Assembly (NCBI GenBank): GCA_032718475.1
Contig: JAUCBJ010008197.1
Coordinates: 53,924 to 117,923, forward strand
Origin: Nemertoderma westbladi
Lineage: Eukaryota; Xenacoelomorpha; Nemertodermatida; Nemertodermatidae
Direction of reading: 5' to 3'
Length of the DNA stretch: 64,000 nucleotides
The first letter of the stretch is position 1; every line of letters starts with the position of its first letter. Of the stretch, positions 1 to 10,186 are shown one piece after another. The notes under the pieces are model-generated. The model was not told where the DNA came from. It ran no database searches and worked only from the letters and a program-made list of their open reading frames with translations. The translations under genes and the position numbers were made by a program.

Positions 1-1083
1 GGGATGAATCGGCTGCTCGGGCAGCTGGAAGACCATAAACAAAGGTCTTCACAGCAGGTCCGAGAATTGGAAGGGACTGTTCAGCAGTTAAAGGGAACAG
101 TGAGTGAGAGTAGGTTAGAGTTGCAAGAAGTACAACAAAGTATCGCTTTAGAGCGCGATAAATTAGTAAATATACAAATGGGTATACCACCACCCCCTGT
201 AACAATGTGTCAACCCATTAGGTCTGAAGTATTTCATGCGCAAGATGTGGAGCCTACACGCATCTATACTGCTAGTGAAGTCGAAACTCCTATAGTCAAC
301 CCTATTAAGGGTAATTATAAACCTGTTGATAATGATATCCCATACAGATCTGATCATTATCCGAGAAATTTATATACCGATAACTCGAGATTAAATAATA
401 CGATGGCTCAAGAAAGTTTTACACGTCAAATGGCTAGAACTGAAGCCCGTCAAGCGGTAAAGGTAGGAGAGGTCGTCAAGTTCAATGGAGATGAGATGAA
501 ATGGTTACCTTTTAATGAATATTATAAAGATAACATACAGAACTCTGCACTATCCAATGGAGAGAAACTTAGATTCCTCATCGAGTGCCTAGAAGGACCT
601 CCCAAGTTAATGGCGTTAAAGTTTATTGGACATTCAGACGGATTAAGACAAGTTTGGGATACACTAAACATCAGGTATAGTAATAGGACTAACATAGCTA
701 GGTATTTATATGCGAAATTAGTAGCGCCCAGAAAGTTTCTTAGCAGCGGGATTATAGAGTTTTTCGATGAGATTCAGGAGATCTGTAGACAGCTAGATTG
801 GTTAGGTAAGTCTCAAGAATACCAGAGTTCTATGGTTGTTGGAGTAGGTACGCATTGGGACAAAAAGGTTCTCTATATGATGGACCAGCAACAAAGAGAC
901 CCTACCATGGCTGATCTCATGTCATTCTTAAATGGAGAGGTAAGATTACAGCTCCTAAAGCAGTCCAGAGAGAAGACACCGGAAAGTAAGGTGAGTGAAA
1001 AACCCGTTTCTAGGAGAAAGGTAACACCAGTGTGTTATACGGGACGATGGCGAAAGCCAAACCTCATACGAGGAGAACAGCGG
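1..1083 (+). pseudogene. BEL1 Gag, C-terminal part (cut by the Gypsy insertion)
   Basis: The frame is open from the window edge. It encodes the capsid-like part of a BEL/Pao Gag: a short coiled-coil stretch, a proline-rich linker, then a Gag region of about 220 residues. It is highly similar to the BEL3 Gag at 27480-28480, which is how it was assigned. BEL3 has stop codons where this copy reads through, so this copy is the better preserved one. The frame that continues after the insertion (from 18467) is offset by one base, so a small frameshift lies around 1020-1030, just upstream of the insertion. The open frame nominally runs to 1101 by reading into the Gypsy LTR. The element-derived part stops at the TSD, 1079-1083. 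Confidence 0.85.
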
Positions 1084-1296
1084 TGTAAGTATCTATATTG
1101 ATACTGCTGAAAACAGTCACCAAATGTATCTTTGTATATTTTTATTGAACCTTTGTAATTCTGTGTTCCGTATTATAGTCAGGTACCGGTAGTTGAATAT
1201 AGAACTCAAAATGTCTGCACACTACAGTACTGCAGTCAGTGTTACATATGTATATGGATCAATATCCAAGGTAGTATTAAATCAAGCTACTTTACA
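1084..1296 (-). repeat. 3' LTR of the Gypsy element
   Basis: This 213-bp terminal repeat matches 18249-18461 with about three substitutions seen by eye. It begins TG and ends CA and is preceded by the AGCGG duplication (1079-1083). It is the 3' copy because the coding region runs on the minus strand. Confidence 0.95.
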
Positions 1297-1581
1297 GTAC
1301 ACCCTCCAAAAATAAGCAGAGTGCAGTAGTTCACAAAAAATAAATGTTAATTATAGTGCACACATTATTACATGTACTACTAATACTAATATAAACTAAT
1401 ACTACTATATACACATAATTTTGTGTATCCTAAAGGTTACATTATGAAATTAGTAATTATGCATTATAATACAAATATATAATTAACGTAAGTCAAAAGC
1501 ACAAAAACAAATGTTAATTGATACACACAACTATTATAATTATATAAGGAGTCGAAATTAAGTATTATTATAATACAAATA
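1297..1581. other. Gypsy 3' untranslated region
   Basis: This very AT-rich stretch lies between the 3' LTR and the end of the integrase remnant. I see no reading frame or structured repeat in it. Confidence 0.6.
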
Positions 1582-2597
1582 TTATCTTAATAAACGTTTT
1601 TCAAACACGTTTATTAGTAAATTAAATCGCACACGTTTCATGGGTTTGATTAACACACTTAAATTTTCCCCAGAAATACATGTGGGCTTTACTCTATCCA
1701 GAGAGATGTCTTCTTCCACGTTATGACGCAATACTGTCACGGTTTTGTCAGTCATCGAAACAACCTTATAAGGCCCCATGTACAAAGGTGCAAGTGATGA
1801 CCTTTTGATAGCATCTTTTATCCAGACATGCGACGAGTTTTTTAATTGGCTCGGAATATGGTCCTTTCCAGAATGTTTCCTGATTGGTGGAGAAAAAGAA
1901 TCCATTTTTCGGAACAACAAAATTAGGAATATCCAGGGAATTATTCCCTGAAGTTTCTTCAAAAAATCTTCCAGGTAAACACAACTCAGCTCCATATGTT
2001 AACTGAGCAGGAGAATATTTATGAATTCCTGTTACAGAGCGCAATCCTAACAATACTAACGGCAGTTCATTGAACCGGCCAGATGAGTTACACTTTGCCC
2101 TTAAGGAAGCCTTTAGCTGTCTGTGGAACCTCTCTATGGCTCCACTGTGACCCTCTATCCGTAACTATTGTTCTGGGCACACCAAATAGACTAATCCAAT
2201 GGAAAAGAAATCCTTTTGCTACAGAATCTGTTGTTATATCCCTAATGGGCACCACTCTGGCCATCTAGTAAAACGGTCAATTATTGTCAGCAAATACCGA
2301 TAACCACAGGATGGTGGCAACGGACCGACTAAATCAATATGTACTGTTTCAAATCGGCCATCAGTTGGAATGCTTCCAATCGGTGTTTTCGTATGTAGTG
2401 TCGTTTTTGAAATTTGTCAATTTTGGCAATTTCGAGACCATTCTTTCACATCCTTGTTCATACTCGGCCAAATGTATCGTTCGGCAATTAATTTCAATGA
2501 TGCTCTAAATCTGGGATGGGATAAATCGTGAAATTTATGGAATAATTGCTTTTGAAATTTTTCAGGTAAATATGGTCTCATACTTGAACAACTCTCA
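1582..2597 (-). pseudogene. Gypsy integrase remnant
   Basis: On the minus strand the C-terminal third of a Ty3/Gypsy integrase is readable in two overlapping frames (2053-1766 and 1995-1582). It includes the region next to the catalytic Glu, with the usual 'HKYSPAQLTYG' type motif, and the C-terminal chromodomain-like or SH3-like tail ('GPYKVV', 'DRVKP'). The core upstream (about 2060-2590) is recognisable only in pieces because of indels. A functional integrase would join element cDNA to the target, so this copy cannot. It follows the RNase H directly, as expected for Gypsy pol. Confidence 0.8.
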
Positions 2598-3981
2598 TCA
2601 CAAAATTCCGTTATATAGAACTATGCATTTCAAAGGGATAGTTGTTTGAGTGAAGAATTTTTGTAACTTTTCATCAACCAACTGTGCCTTTGCCAACTCC
2701 ACATAAGTTTCATTATCAAAGTTAATAACTGAACATGTCCTTGACAGTGCATCGGCTACAATGTTTTCTGCACCTGCTACGTGTTCTATCTGTGTGTTAA
2801 ATTCCGATATATAGGATATCCAGCGAGCCTGTTGCGGTGTGGGATTTTTCATTTCTAGACACCTTAGCAGGGGTTTGTGATCCGTATAAATCGTGAGCTC
2901 CTGACTAAAAGCCATTCATGGTGCTTTAACACCGAATAAATAGCTAATAATTCCTTATCGAAGGCAGATTTTTTACTCTCGCTAGATGTTAGTTTTCGTG
3001 AATAGAAACACAGTGGTTCTAGATTATTATCAACTTCTTGATGCACTACAGCGCCCAATGCAACATTAGATGCATCTGTGGTTAACGAAAGTTTAGCATT
3101 GGGAACTGGAAATGATAAAGTTACTGCTGCTTTTAATGCTAATTTCATTTCAATAAATGAATTATTTGCAGATTCATTCCACTCTAAAGAATCTTTCTTC
3201 TTTTTGTTTCGAGTGAGGTCTGTAAGGGGTGCTGCAATCTTAGAGAAATTAGGCACAAATCGGTGATGAAAACCACACATACCGAGAAATCTCCGTAAAG
3301 AATACACGCTGTCAGGTTTGTTAAACTTGTCAATAGCTTCTAGCTTATCAGGGTTTGGTTTTATACCATCATTCGAAATGAAATATCCTAAAAATTTCAC
3401 TTCAGAAACCAGAAATGCACATTTACTTTTATTGGCTGTTAATCCCTTTGCCTTTAAACGCTCCAAGATGCACTTCAGATCTCGATAGTGCTGTTCCTCA
3501 TTGGGACTACCGATTAACACATCATCGACGTATCCTACAGCGCACGGCAAATCACTAAACGTCATATCAATCAATCTCTGAAAGGTTTGACTCGCATTTC
3601 GTAAACCGAAAGGCATTATATTAAATTTAAAAAGTCCAAACGGTGTCACTATGGATGTTTTGACAATATCGTCCTCTGCCACGGGTATTTGGTGAAAAGC
3701 TTTCTTTAGGTCTATTTTACTAAAAAATGTACATCCATTAAAACGATTTGCAATGTCAGCAATATTTGGCATCGGATATGTGTCTGGTATGGTCTGTTTA
3801 TTTAGTGCACGGTAATCTCCACAAGGTCTATGTCCTCCACCTGGTTTGTCTGCTATATGCAATGGAGTAGACCAAGGCGACTCTGCACGAGATATTACAC
3901 CCTGTTTCAGTAACCAATCAAACTCATCCTGTGCAGCTACTAACTTTTTGCCAAATAAACAACGGGGACGAGAAAAACATG
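2598..3981 (-). pseudogene. Gypsy reverse transcriptase and RNase H
   Basis: The frame from 3981 down to about 2864 encodes a complete Ty3/Gypsy RT. Visible motifs are 'HRPCGDYRALN', 'FFSKIDLKKAFHQI', 'MPFGLRNA' and the catalytic YVDD (near 3530), followed by the RNase H start 'LTTDASNVALGA'. The RNase H then shifts frame around 2900 and continues to 2598 through 'YTDHKPL' and 'ADALSR'. The open frame nominally begins at 4120, but 3987-4120 is BEL2 LTR. The true upstream partner is the gag-protease ORF ending at 16324, where the frame resumes. The RT sequence looks intact, but the RNase H frameshift and the BEL2 insertion make the unit non-functional. Confidence 0.9.
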
Positions 3982-3986
3982 GAGGG

Positions 3987-5475
3987 TGTAGAATACGTAT
4001 CAAATTATCGCAATACGTATCAGTTTCGAAAGAAAACAAAACAATAAACCGGTCTATATAAAGCTCAACAAGGAAACTCCAGTTGGTGAGGAATCCCTGC
4101 CTGCCTGCTAATATTATCAACCTTTAATACAATTTACTAGCGTGATGGCCCCTTATCCACCACGTATACTGCAAGCTAAACTGCCGATAGGTAAGGGTTG
4201 TATCGAGTACAATTTATAAACAAACAAAATATAAACAACAATTTATCTTAAATTTTCCCACAAAACAAATTCTGTATATTTCTATACACCGCACCGCTGT
4301 CGACGGTAGTAAAAGGAAGGAAACTATACGCAATACTAAACCTGGTTATCTCGTGGGTGAATTTGCCGATATTCTCTAATTTTCACTTCTACTCTGTAAA
4401 GTAACTGTAAGAGTGTCAATCTAATGATTGTGAGAGATGATTAGCTATCTAAATACCCAAATACATTTATTTCTGGACAGTGAATAATGCTGTAGCTGAA
4501 ACTTGGTATATAAGCTTACTCACCCCCAATAAAGTCAAAATAATTTAAGATGAAGTGAAATGAATATTAGTATCCCAGTGAGACCCAAACCTAAGCCAAC
4601 GATGAGCGCTGATACCAAATATATATCAACACTCTCCCCCCTTTGCACTTCCGTGATGCCTGTGTGGTTATTATGATGGGGTATCCCGGTTCAATTTGGC
4701 CCAAAACCCAAGAACAGGAAATAGTTAAAGCACCAGTTAACCTAATGGAATTGTGTACATCAACCTAATGAGACCCCCCTCCCCTTGTGGCTTGCCCAGT
4801 CCAACTTACTGCCCTTATGTTTCACTCGTGTTGTGTAACATCATCCATCCATTTTGGGCTCCTGCAGTCGGCCGGTACGGCTCGACCTCCTCACTCCATA
4901 ATTATATTAGACGGAGAATGCGCCTCTCATGTTAAAACAATGGGGTTTTAATTCCGAACCGATCGCTGGATGTCTTTATCGCATACTGATTTGCAAAATT
5001 ACCAACACAAACAAATAATTGGGTTAATACATATCTATAGGTACGAATACATTTAACGGTACAAAATCAGAACTTGGATATAAGATAAATTCAATACAAA
5101 TGATCTGAAACAAAATTCAATATATAATCTTGAAGAGTAAATACTGTAAGAATATAGGTCTGTTTTGCAACCATATAATAACAAAACTGGTTTTTACCGG
5201 TTCCAGTAAGTTCTCGTTGACATTGCATAAAATTCAGTAAACCGGTTTTACTTGGATATGAGTAGCTACTAGCTTTCTTATTCGTCCAGCAAACAGATAA
5301 ATGGCCAATCACAGCGCCCTTCTTATCACCTACATGGAATGGGCCTGGCGCATGCGCATAACTGAACAGTATCTAAATCAATTTAGAAGGGCCACCCGTT
5401 TAGGTAGAAATGTATTGGCACAAAATAAATGAGTTTTTTCCTGTATTGCTACTGCAGTACGTACAGAGTTTAACA
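3987..5475 (-). repeat. 3' LTR of BEL2
   Basis: This 1489-bp copy matches 14830-16318 almost perfectly. The visible differences cluster around 4533-4605, with two compensating 2-bp indels. Small ORFs found identically in both LTRs (for example 4753-4935) are chance frames. Confidence 0.95.
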
Positions 5476-6363
5476 CCGCCCCGGAAAACATCAACAGCGA
5501 TATTATGATTGTCGCAAGATGTTTTCCCCAAATATAACCTTCATATAACCTATATTATGCACAATTCAATTCTAAAATACTTATTCCAAATTAAACTGAC
5601 CTATATTAAGCACAATTCAATTAACTAAAAATACTTATTCCAAATTAAACTATCATAACATGACGGGTGGGTCTTGACGTATGAACACAAAATAATTCTA
5701 AAATATACTTAAATACTTCATTCATAATGACTATCATAAAAAATCAAAAAATAAAGTTTCTGCTGAATTTGCAAAAAAAAAATATTATCTTTCTTACAGA
5801 ATCGAACCTGGACATATTACTTTCAAAGTCCGGCGCTCTACCGAATGAGCTATCATGCTACGCAAGATAAAGTGTTAAATATAGTATGAAGATAATAAAG
5901 CCTTTCTTTCAATATAATAATTTTATCTTCTTTCGGGTGACAAACATATTGCCTGGTTGCTTAGTAACACTACACAATCAAGAAATAACACAAATTGTTT
6001 TACATTGCAATAAAGCCTTCAAACATTATTATAATGGTGTATAATTTTTAAAATAAATATGGTAATAAACATATTCCTTAGTAACGCTATAAACAATAAC
6101 ACTATAATGATATGTTGGAGGAAAATGATTCAAAGAAATAACACAAATTTGTTGTACAGTGCAATCAAGTTTACAAAATATATACTATCATTTAAAATAA
6201 AGCAAATTTACTGAATGCACAATAATTATGTAATAACAGGATCCCCTTTACATACCCCCCCCCCCCCCTTTTTTTTCCTGATTATAGAGCAAATCGTATC
6301 ACCTTCAGGTCTTGGGTGGGCATCGGGCAAACATGTCTTTGAGTCTCAGAGTTTACTTGATTC
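5476..6363. other. BEL2 region upstream of the 3' LTR, no gene
   Basis: This AT-rich segment lies inside BEL2. It contains a repeated motif (TATATTATGCACAATTC type) around 5550-5650, a tRNA-like relic at 5795-5866 and a C-run followed by a T-run at about 6257-6276. I see no supported coding region. Confidence 0.5.
5795..5866 (-). other. tRNA-like relic (SINE head or pseudo-tRNA)
   Basis: On the minus strand there is a good A-box-like segment (TAGCTCATTCGGTAGAGC), an anticodon-arm-like segment and a B-box-like GGTTCGATTCT in tRNA order and spacing. The acceptor and T stems do not pair properly, so a functional tRNA is unlikely. It could be the head of a tRNA-derived SINE inserted in BEL2. Confidence 0.45.
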
Positions 6364-6783
6364 TTAGATATGGAAATTTTCCCGTGCAGGTTTACGACAT
6401 CGGCAAAGACCAATCGCTATACCTGCCGCCGCAGATGGCGTTCTATCCCTTTGTGCTATACCACGCCCCAAGACTTGGCCCCGGAAGCCTCTGTGTTGCG
6501 CCAACCACCGTCCTGACCGTACATTTCGAATAACCTTCTTCGGATAGGATTCAGCTCCCGGTTTAACCGTCGCCGCGCATTTCTCAATGACTTCTTCGAC
6601 GCAAGAATCAACGAGTTGTTTATGTTTATATAGAATTTCATTCCTACATCCCGATCTATTGAAGGGTTTCTTTATACAATTATGGTAATTCCAACCAAAT
6701 AGCGGTTCGATTTCATTATAATGGTCGCTAACAATGTAGTCATAGTAGCCAGCCATATCATTACGTAGTATATAACATTCCAA
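6364..6783 (-). CDS. Uncharacterised small ORF downstream of BEL2 pol
   Basis: This 139-codon frame lies between the BEL2 integrase tail and the 3' LTR, on the element's coding strand. The first 90 residues look protein-like, with five Cys (for example 'CIKKPFNRSGC') and an acidic/aromatic N-terminus. After about residue 95 a second frame (6641-6456) looks equally plausible, so a frameshift may be present. There is no signal peptide, membrane segment or known motif. It could be the remains of a third ORF of the BEL2 family. I see no resemblance to the BEL1 third ORF. Function unknown. Confidence 0.3.
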   Translation of the reverse strand: MECYILRNDMAGYYDYIVSDHYNEIEPLFGWNYHNCIKKPFNRSGCRNEILYKHKQLVDSCVEEVIEKCAATVKPGAESYPKKVIRNVRSGRWLAQHRGFRGQVLGRGIAQRDRTPSAAAGIAIGLCRCRKPARENFHI

Positions 6784-6949
6784 GTAGAGATATAGGTTTA
6801 TTACAATTTAACTGTGAATCATCAATCCCAAAGTTAATTTATTTCCCTTCCCAACCTCGGTCGATACAATTTTTTCGGTAGGTCAGCCTTTAACGTCAAA
6901 TTAAATTTGGGAACACCTAATTTCCCTCCCAATTAAAATAAACGCCAGA

Positions 6950-7207
6950 ATGGATGAATATGATATTATTATGTTTCACAACTTTATGAATGAAACAACC
7001 AATATAAGATCTGTGCGCATGTTGGTCCGCCCCATGGTCCGTTTCAACAACGCCGCGACAGCACGCACTACTCTGGACAGTCGCATTATCGACCAATTGT
7101 ACATATGGGAATCTAATGGCTGGTTTGAATTTTTGCAATACCGCTACATAACTTTGGTGTTGTTTGTTCCAGGTTTGTTATTTCTTAATTTCAGGGAGAG
7201 ACTTTAA
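6950..7207 (+). CDS. Antisense 85-codon ORF in BEL2, possibly a captured exon
   Basis: This plus-strand frame lies antisense to BEL2. It encodes a fairly protein-like sequence rich in Arg, Asn and aromatic residues, with a hydrophobic C-terminal stretch. The opposite-strand frame over the same bases looks less protein-like. No family is recognised and no splice or promoter signal is decisive. It may be chance. Confidence 0.2.
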   Translation: MDEYDIIMFHNFMNETTNIRSVRMLVRPMVRFNNAATARTTLDSRIIDQLYIWESNGWFEFLQYRYITLVLFVPGLLFLNFRERL

Positions 7208-7435
7208 TTTTCGGAAAACTTTATATAAATTAAATATAAAATTAAAATTTTCAAAAAATTAAATGCTTACGAATTCTCAAACAAAAAAAACATACTTATT
7301 TTTTCAAATATAACACATGAGGCAGTGGAATTACAGGTTCCAGAATACACCGCCCCAATATACGTTAAACTCGTATATTTTAAACTTACATGGAATTACA
7401 TATACACAATTATGTAATTTGTTATTATTTTGTGA

Positions 7436-8754
7436 TTAATTTGTGGGCGCCTTGCCCGCTTCATTTTTAACTTTCTTTTTGTTAGGGATGATATAGTCCC
7501 CGTGTTCGTAGCGTGCTTCTTCCAACAATACTAATTGTTGGATTGGCCGCAGTAGAAGGTCATTTTTGATACTTTTAACTGAAACAGTTCTTATTATTCC
7601 ATTCTGGGATGGAGTGTTTTCACAACGACCCCTGTTAACCACTCGCGCCGTTTCATGTCCTCATCTGCGATGAGGACCATGTCACCACGCTTCAGATTTC
7701 GAGTTTGTTTATACCATTTTGATCTTTGTGAAAGAGTCGGTAGGTAGTATTTGATCCATAACTCCCAGAAGTTATTGGTCAGATATTGATTAACCTCCCA
7801 ACTTTTCTTACTGTAGAGATCTCTCCTGTCATGTACAGACACTGGTAGTAAGGGTGTAGGTGGTTCTTCTCGCCACAACATACCTACCTCATAATGTCCA
7901 TTATCTAATAGTTTAGTTGTCCTGTTCATTATGTCTATCGCCCGTTGGTCGTCTGCGGATAGGGCTTTGTCATAACAATTTCGCTCTGCGGCATCTTGGT
8001 CTAACCATTGTAATACTTTATGATTCATCATCCTTTCTTCATCAATATAATCATATGCTAATTGTTTCCTATCCTCGATAATGTTAGGATTTCTAATTGT
8101 CTCTAATACTTCCTGCTTGGTTATGGCAGTTATATTTTTGCAAAAAAGGGTCAATATAGTATGGTCCCTCTTATATTCATCAGGGTCGAATAACACCTGA
8201 TGCATCCTTCCAACCTCTTCCTCTTCGTCTTCCTTGGGATCCTCATCCATTAATTTCAGGGAATCAATGTGATAGAAATCTGTGCCTGACGGAAATCCGA
8301 GTGGGTTAGTCAACAAGCAACTTTCCTCTACTGTAGTTACGTCTATCTCGGATACATTTTCATCATTAAAATCGGAAGGGTGTTTCACTTCTGACGTCAT
8401 TGTGTTAGTTTGATAGTCATCTATTTCAAATGATTTGTTATTAGTGTTAGCTAACCATTCTAAAGGAAATCTAGTGTACCATCCTAACAATGTTCTACAA
8501 GAATATGGCTCACCTGGCTTCCACTTTGTTGGCTTACTCTCTAGGACTCTATGAGCATCGAAATGATCCGTTCCAATCAATGATCATTGATACATTACGA
8601 TAATCTATGCGATACTCGGGAATATTATAGTCTTTAAAGTACTCCCTTTGTTTCTTATCAGGTATGGGCACAGATCCCAATAGTTGGGTGAAATCACGTA
8701 TAGCCGCAAATTTTAAATGTTTCATTGGTAACATACGTTGTTCTGTGGTAGTCT
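7436..8754 (-). pseudogene. BEL2 truncated pol: protease end, linker, integrase C-terminal domain
   Basis: After the LINE insertion the frame continues from 8754 with the protease C-terminal part and, after a one-base shift near 8580 (a small TGATCA-type duplication), the 'LIGTDHFDAH' type linker that precedes RT in Pao pol. Around 7880 it jumps from the first RT residues directly to the integrase C-terminal (DUF5641-like) domain, including 'YYLPTLSQRSKW' and 'GDMVLIADED'. About 1,000 residues normally present here (RT, RNase H, integrase zinc finger and DDE core) are absent. A second shift near 7610-7640 separates the last 60 residues, which end in the 'SVKSIKNDLLLRPIQQLVLLE' type tail. It cannot encode a working polymerase. 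Confidence 0.85.
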
Positions 8755-8792
8755 GTTTGGTTCTTGGTAGCAACGAATCTACTGTCAATATC

Positions 8793-10186
8793 TATTGATG
8801 AATCCAACTGCACATGCAGCATTGGACAAAATAGACCAAATCTCTAACCGCATCATCCGTTGCCACTTCTCATGTTCTGGAAGACTGGCTAAGAAGTTTC
8901 CTAAGGTGGTTCTGATTGTGTGCTACTCTCCAACTAGTGTTGCCCCTGTAGAGGAGGTAGAAAATTTCTACCACAATCTACAAGCAGCTACTGATGGAGT
9001 GGATCAGCATGCATTCTTAACATTCCTGGGAGACTTTAATGCAAGTCTGCATCAATCACCTACATCGCCCTGGGTCTATAGCAATAGTGTTAACCGAAAT
9101 TCTGTCCATCTTCAGGATTTTATCTCTGGAAATGGATTGTTTTCGGCTGGAACCCAGTTCAAGAAGCGAACTGGAAAGCTATGGACTCATAGTGGACCCA
9201 GTGGTCACAAGTCCCAGATAGACCATATTCTGTTTCGTAGGAAATACAGGAGCTCTATACAAGACTGTAATGCATTTACACTTCGACCCTTCTCCAGTGA
9301 TCACCGCCTTATTGTTGCCAAGGTAAGACTTAGTCTGCGTGCTAGCAGAACAACGAAATCTGCCTTGCCGCGGCATGACTGGTCCTCTCTATTGCAACAG
9401 CCAAGTGTGAGATCCAGCTTCACACTACAGCTGAGCAACAGGTATGAGGCTCTTGCCTTTTATTAACTCCAGAAAGACCAAAATTCTGACAGTTAACTTT
9501 GAAAGTCCTCAGCAAGTCTCTGATCGGATGAGCATAAGCTCAAAGGATGGTATGCTTGAGCATGTGGATGACTTCTGTTACCTGGGATCATGGATCCGGG
9601 AGTCAGGTGAGGACCTTCGAATACGTAAGGGAAAGGCATGGGCAGCCTTGAATAGGCTTTCCAGGATTTGGAAGTCACCGAGAATTAATCGGAAACTTAA
9701 GGTCCGATTATTTAGAGCAGCAGTAGTTCCAGTACTCCTCTACGGTAGTCCATGCTGGGCTCTAACTGCAGAGGACACCAAATCTCTGGATGGCACATTC
9801 ACAAGAATGCTACGCCGGGTTCATTGTGTCAAGTACAATGCACACATCTCCAACCAGACACTATATAACATTGGAGGTGTCTCATTGGTTCCCCCAAGCT
9901 TGACACTAGAACAAAATCGCCTCCGCTTTGCAGGACATTGCTTTCGCCGTGAGGACCAGCCAGCGCATAATCTTGTACTTTGGCAGCCTCATGGAGTGAA
10001 TAAGCATGGTGGACAGCCCATGACTTTCTTGAGACGCATCTTAAAGGACACTGGCCTTAAAGATGCGGATGATCTAGCAAATGTCATGGGTGATAGGGAG
10101 TTGTGGCGGTGCAATTTTGTTGACAAGCCGGCACAGCATTCTTAAAAATGCAGCTGCAATGCAGCATGCCGATCCTAGTAGTAGTA
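8793..10186 (+). mobile_element. LINE-A: internally deleted APE-type LINE in BEL2, 38-bp TSD
   Basis: A perfect 38-bp direct repeat (8755-8792 and 10187-10224) flanks a 1394-bp insertion that splits the BEL2 protease. It is 5' truncated, starting inside the endonuclease. It lacks the whole RT core and ends with a (TAG)n tail at 10177-10186. The long TSD and microsatellite tail fit target-primed reverse transcription of a deletion derivative. Close relatives at 41529-42985, 45750-46440 and 62245-62549 show the family is common here. Confidence 0.93.
8795..10145 (+). pseudogene. LINE-A ORF remnants: endonuclease half joined to post-RT tail
   Basis: The first frame (8795-9466) encodes the C-terminal half of an APE-type endonuclease, with 'GDFNASL' and the catalytic 'SDHRLIV' motifs, which nicks target DNA in LINEs. 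The second frame (9444-10145) encodes the post-RT region: the end of the thumb, 'LLYGSPCWALT', and the 'RLRFAGHCFRR' to 'MTFLRRILKDTGL' tail. Compared with LINE-B, which keeps the RT palm with FADD, the RT core is missing. The junction is near 9455-9463 in a shared CTTTTATTAACTCC-like stretch, which suggests a microhomology deletion. Not functional. Confidence 0.88.

Noticed and set aside
2083-2508. Plus-strand ORFs of 61 and 74 codons
   Set aside because: They are shadows of the decayed Gypsy integrase on the minus strand.
4753-4935. 60-codon ORF, also found at 15596-15778
   Set aside because: It is identical because it lies in both LTRs of BEL2. No protein features.
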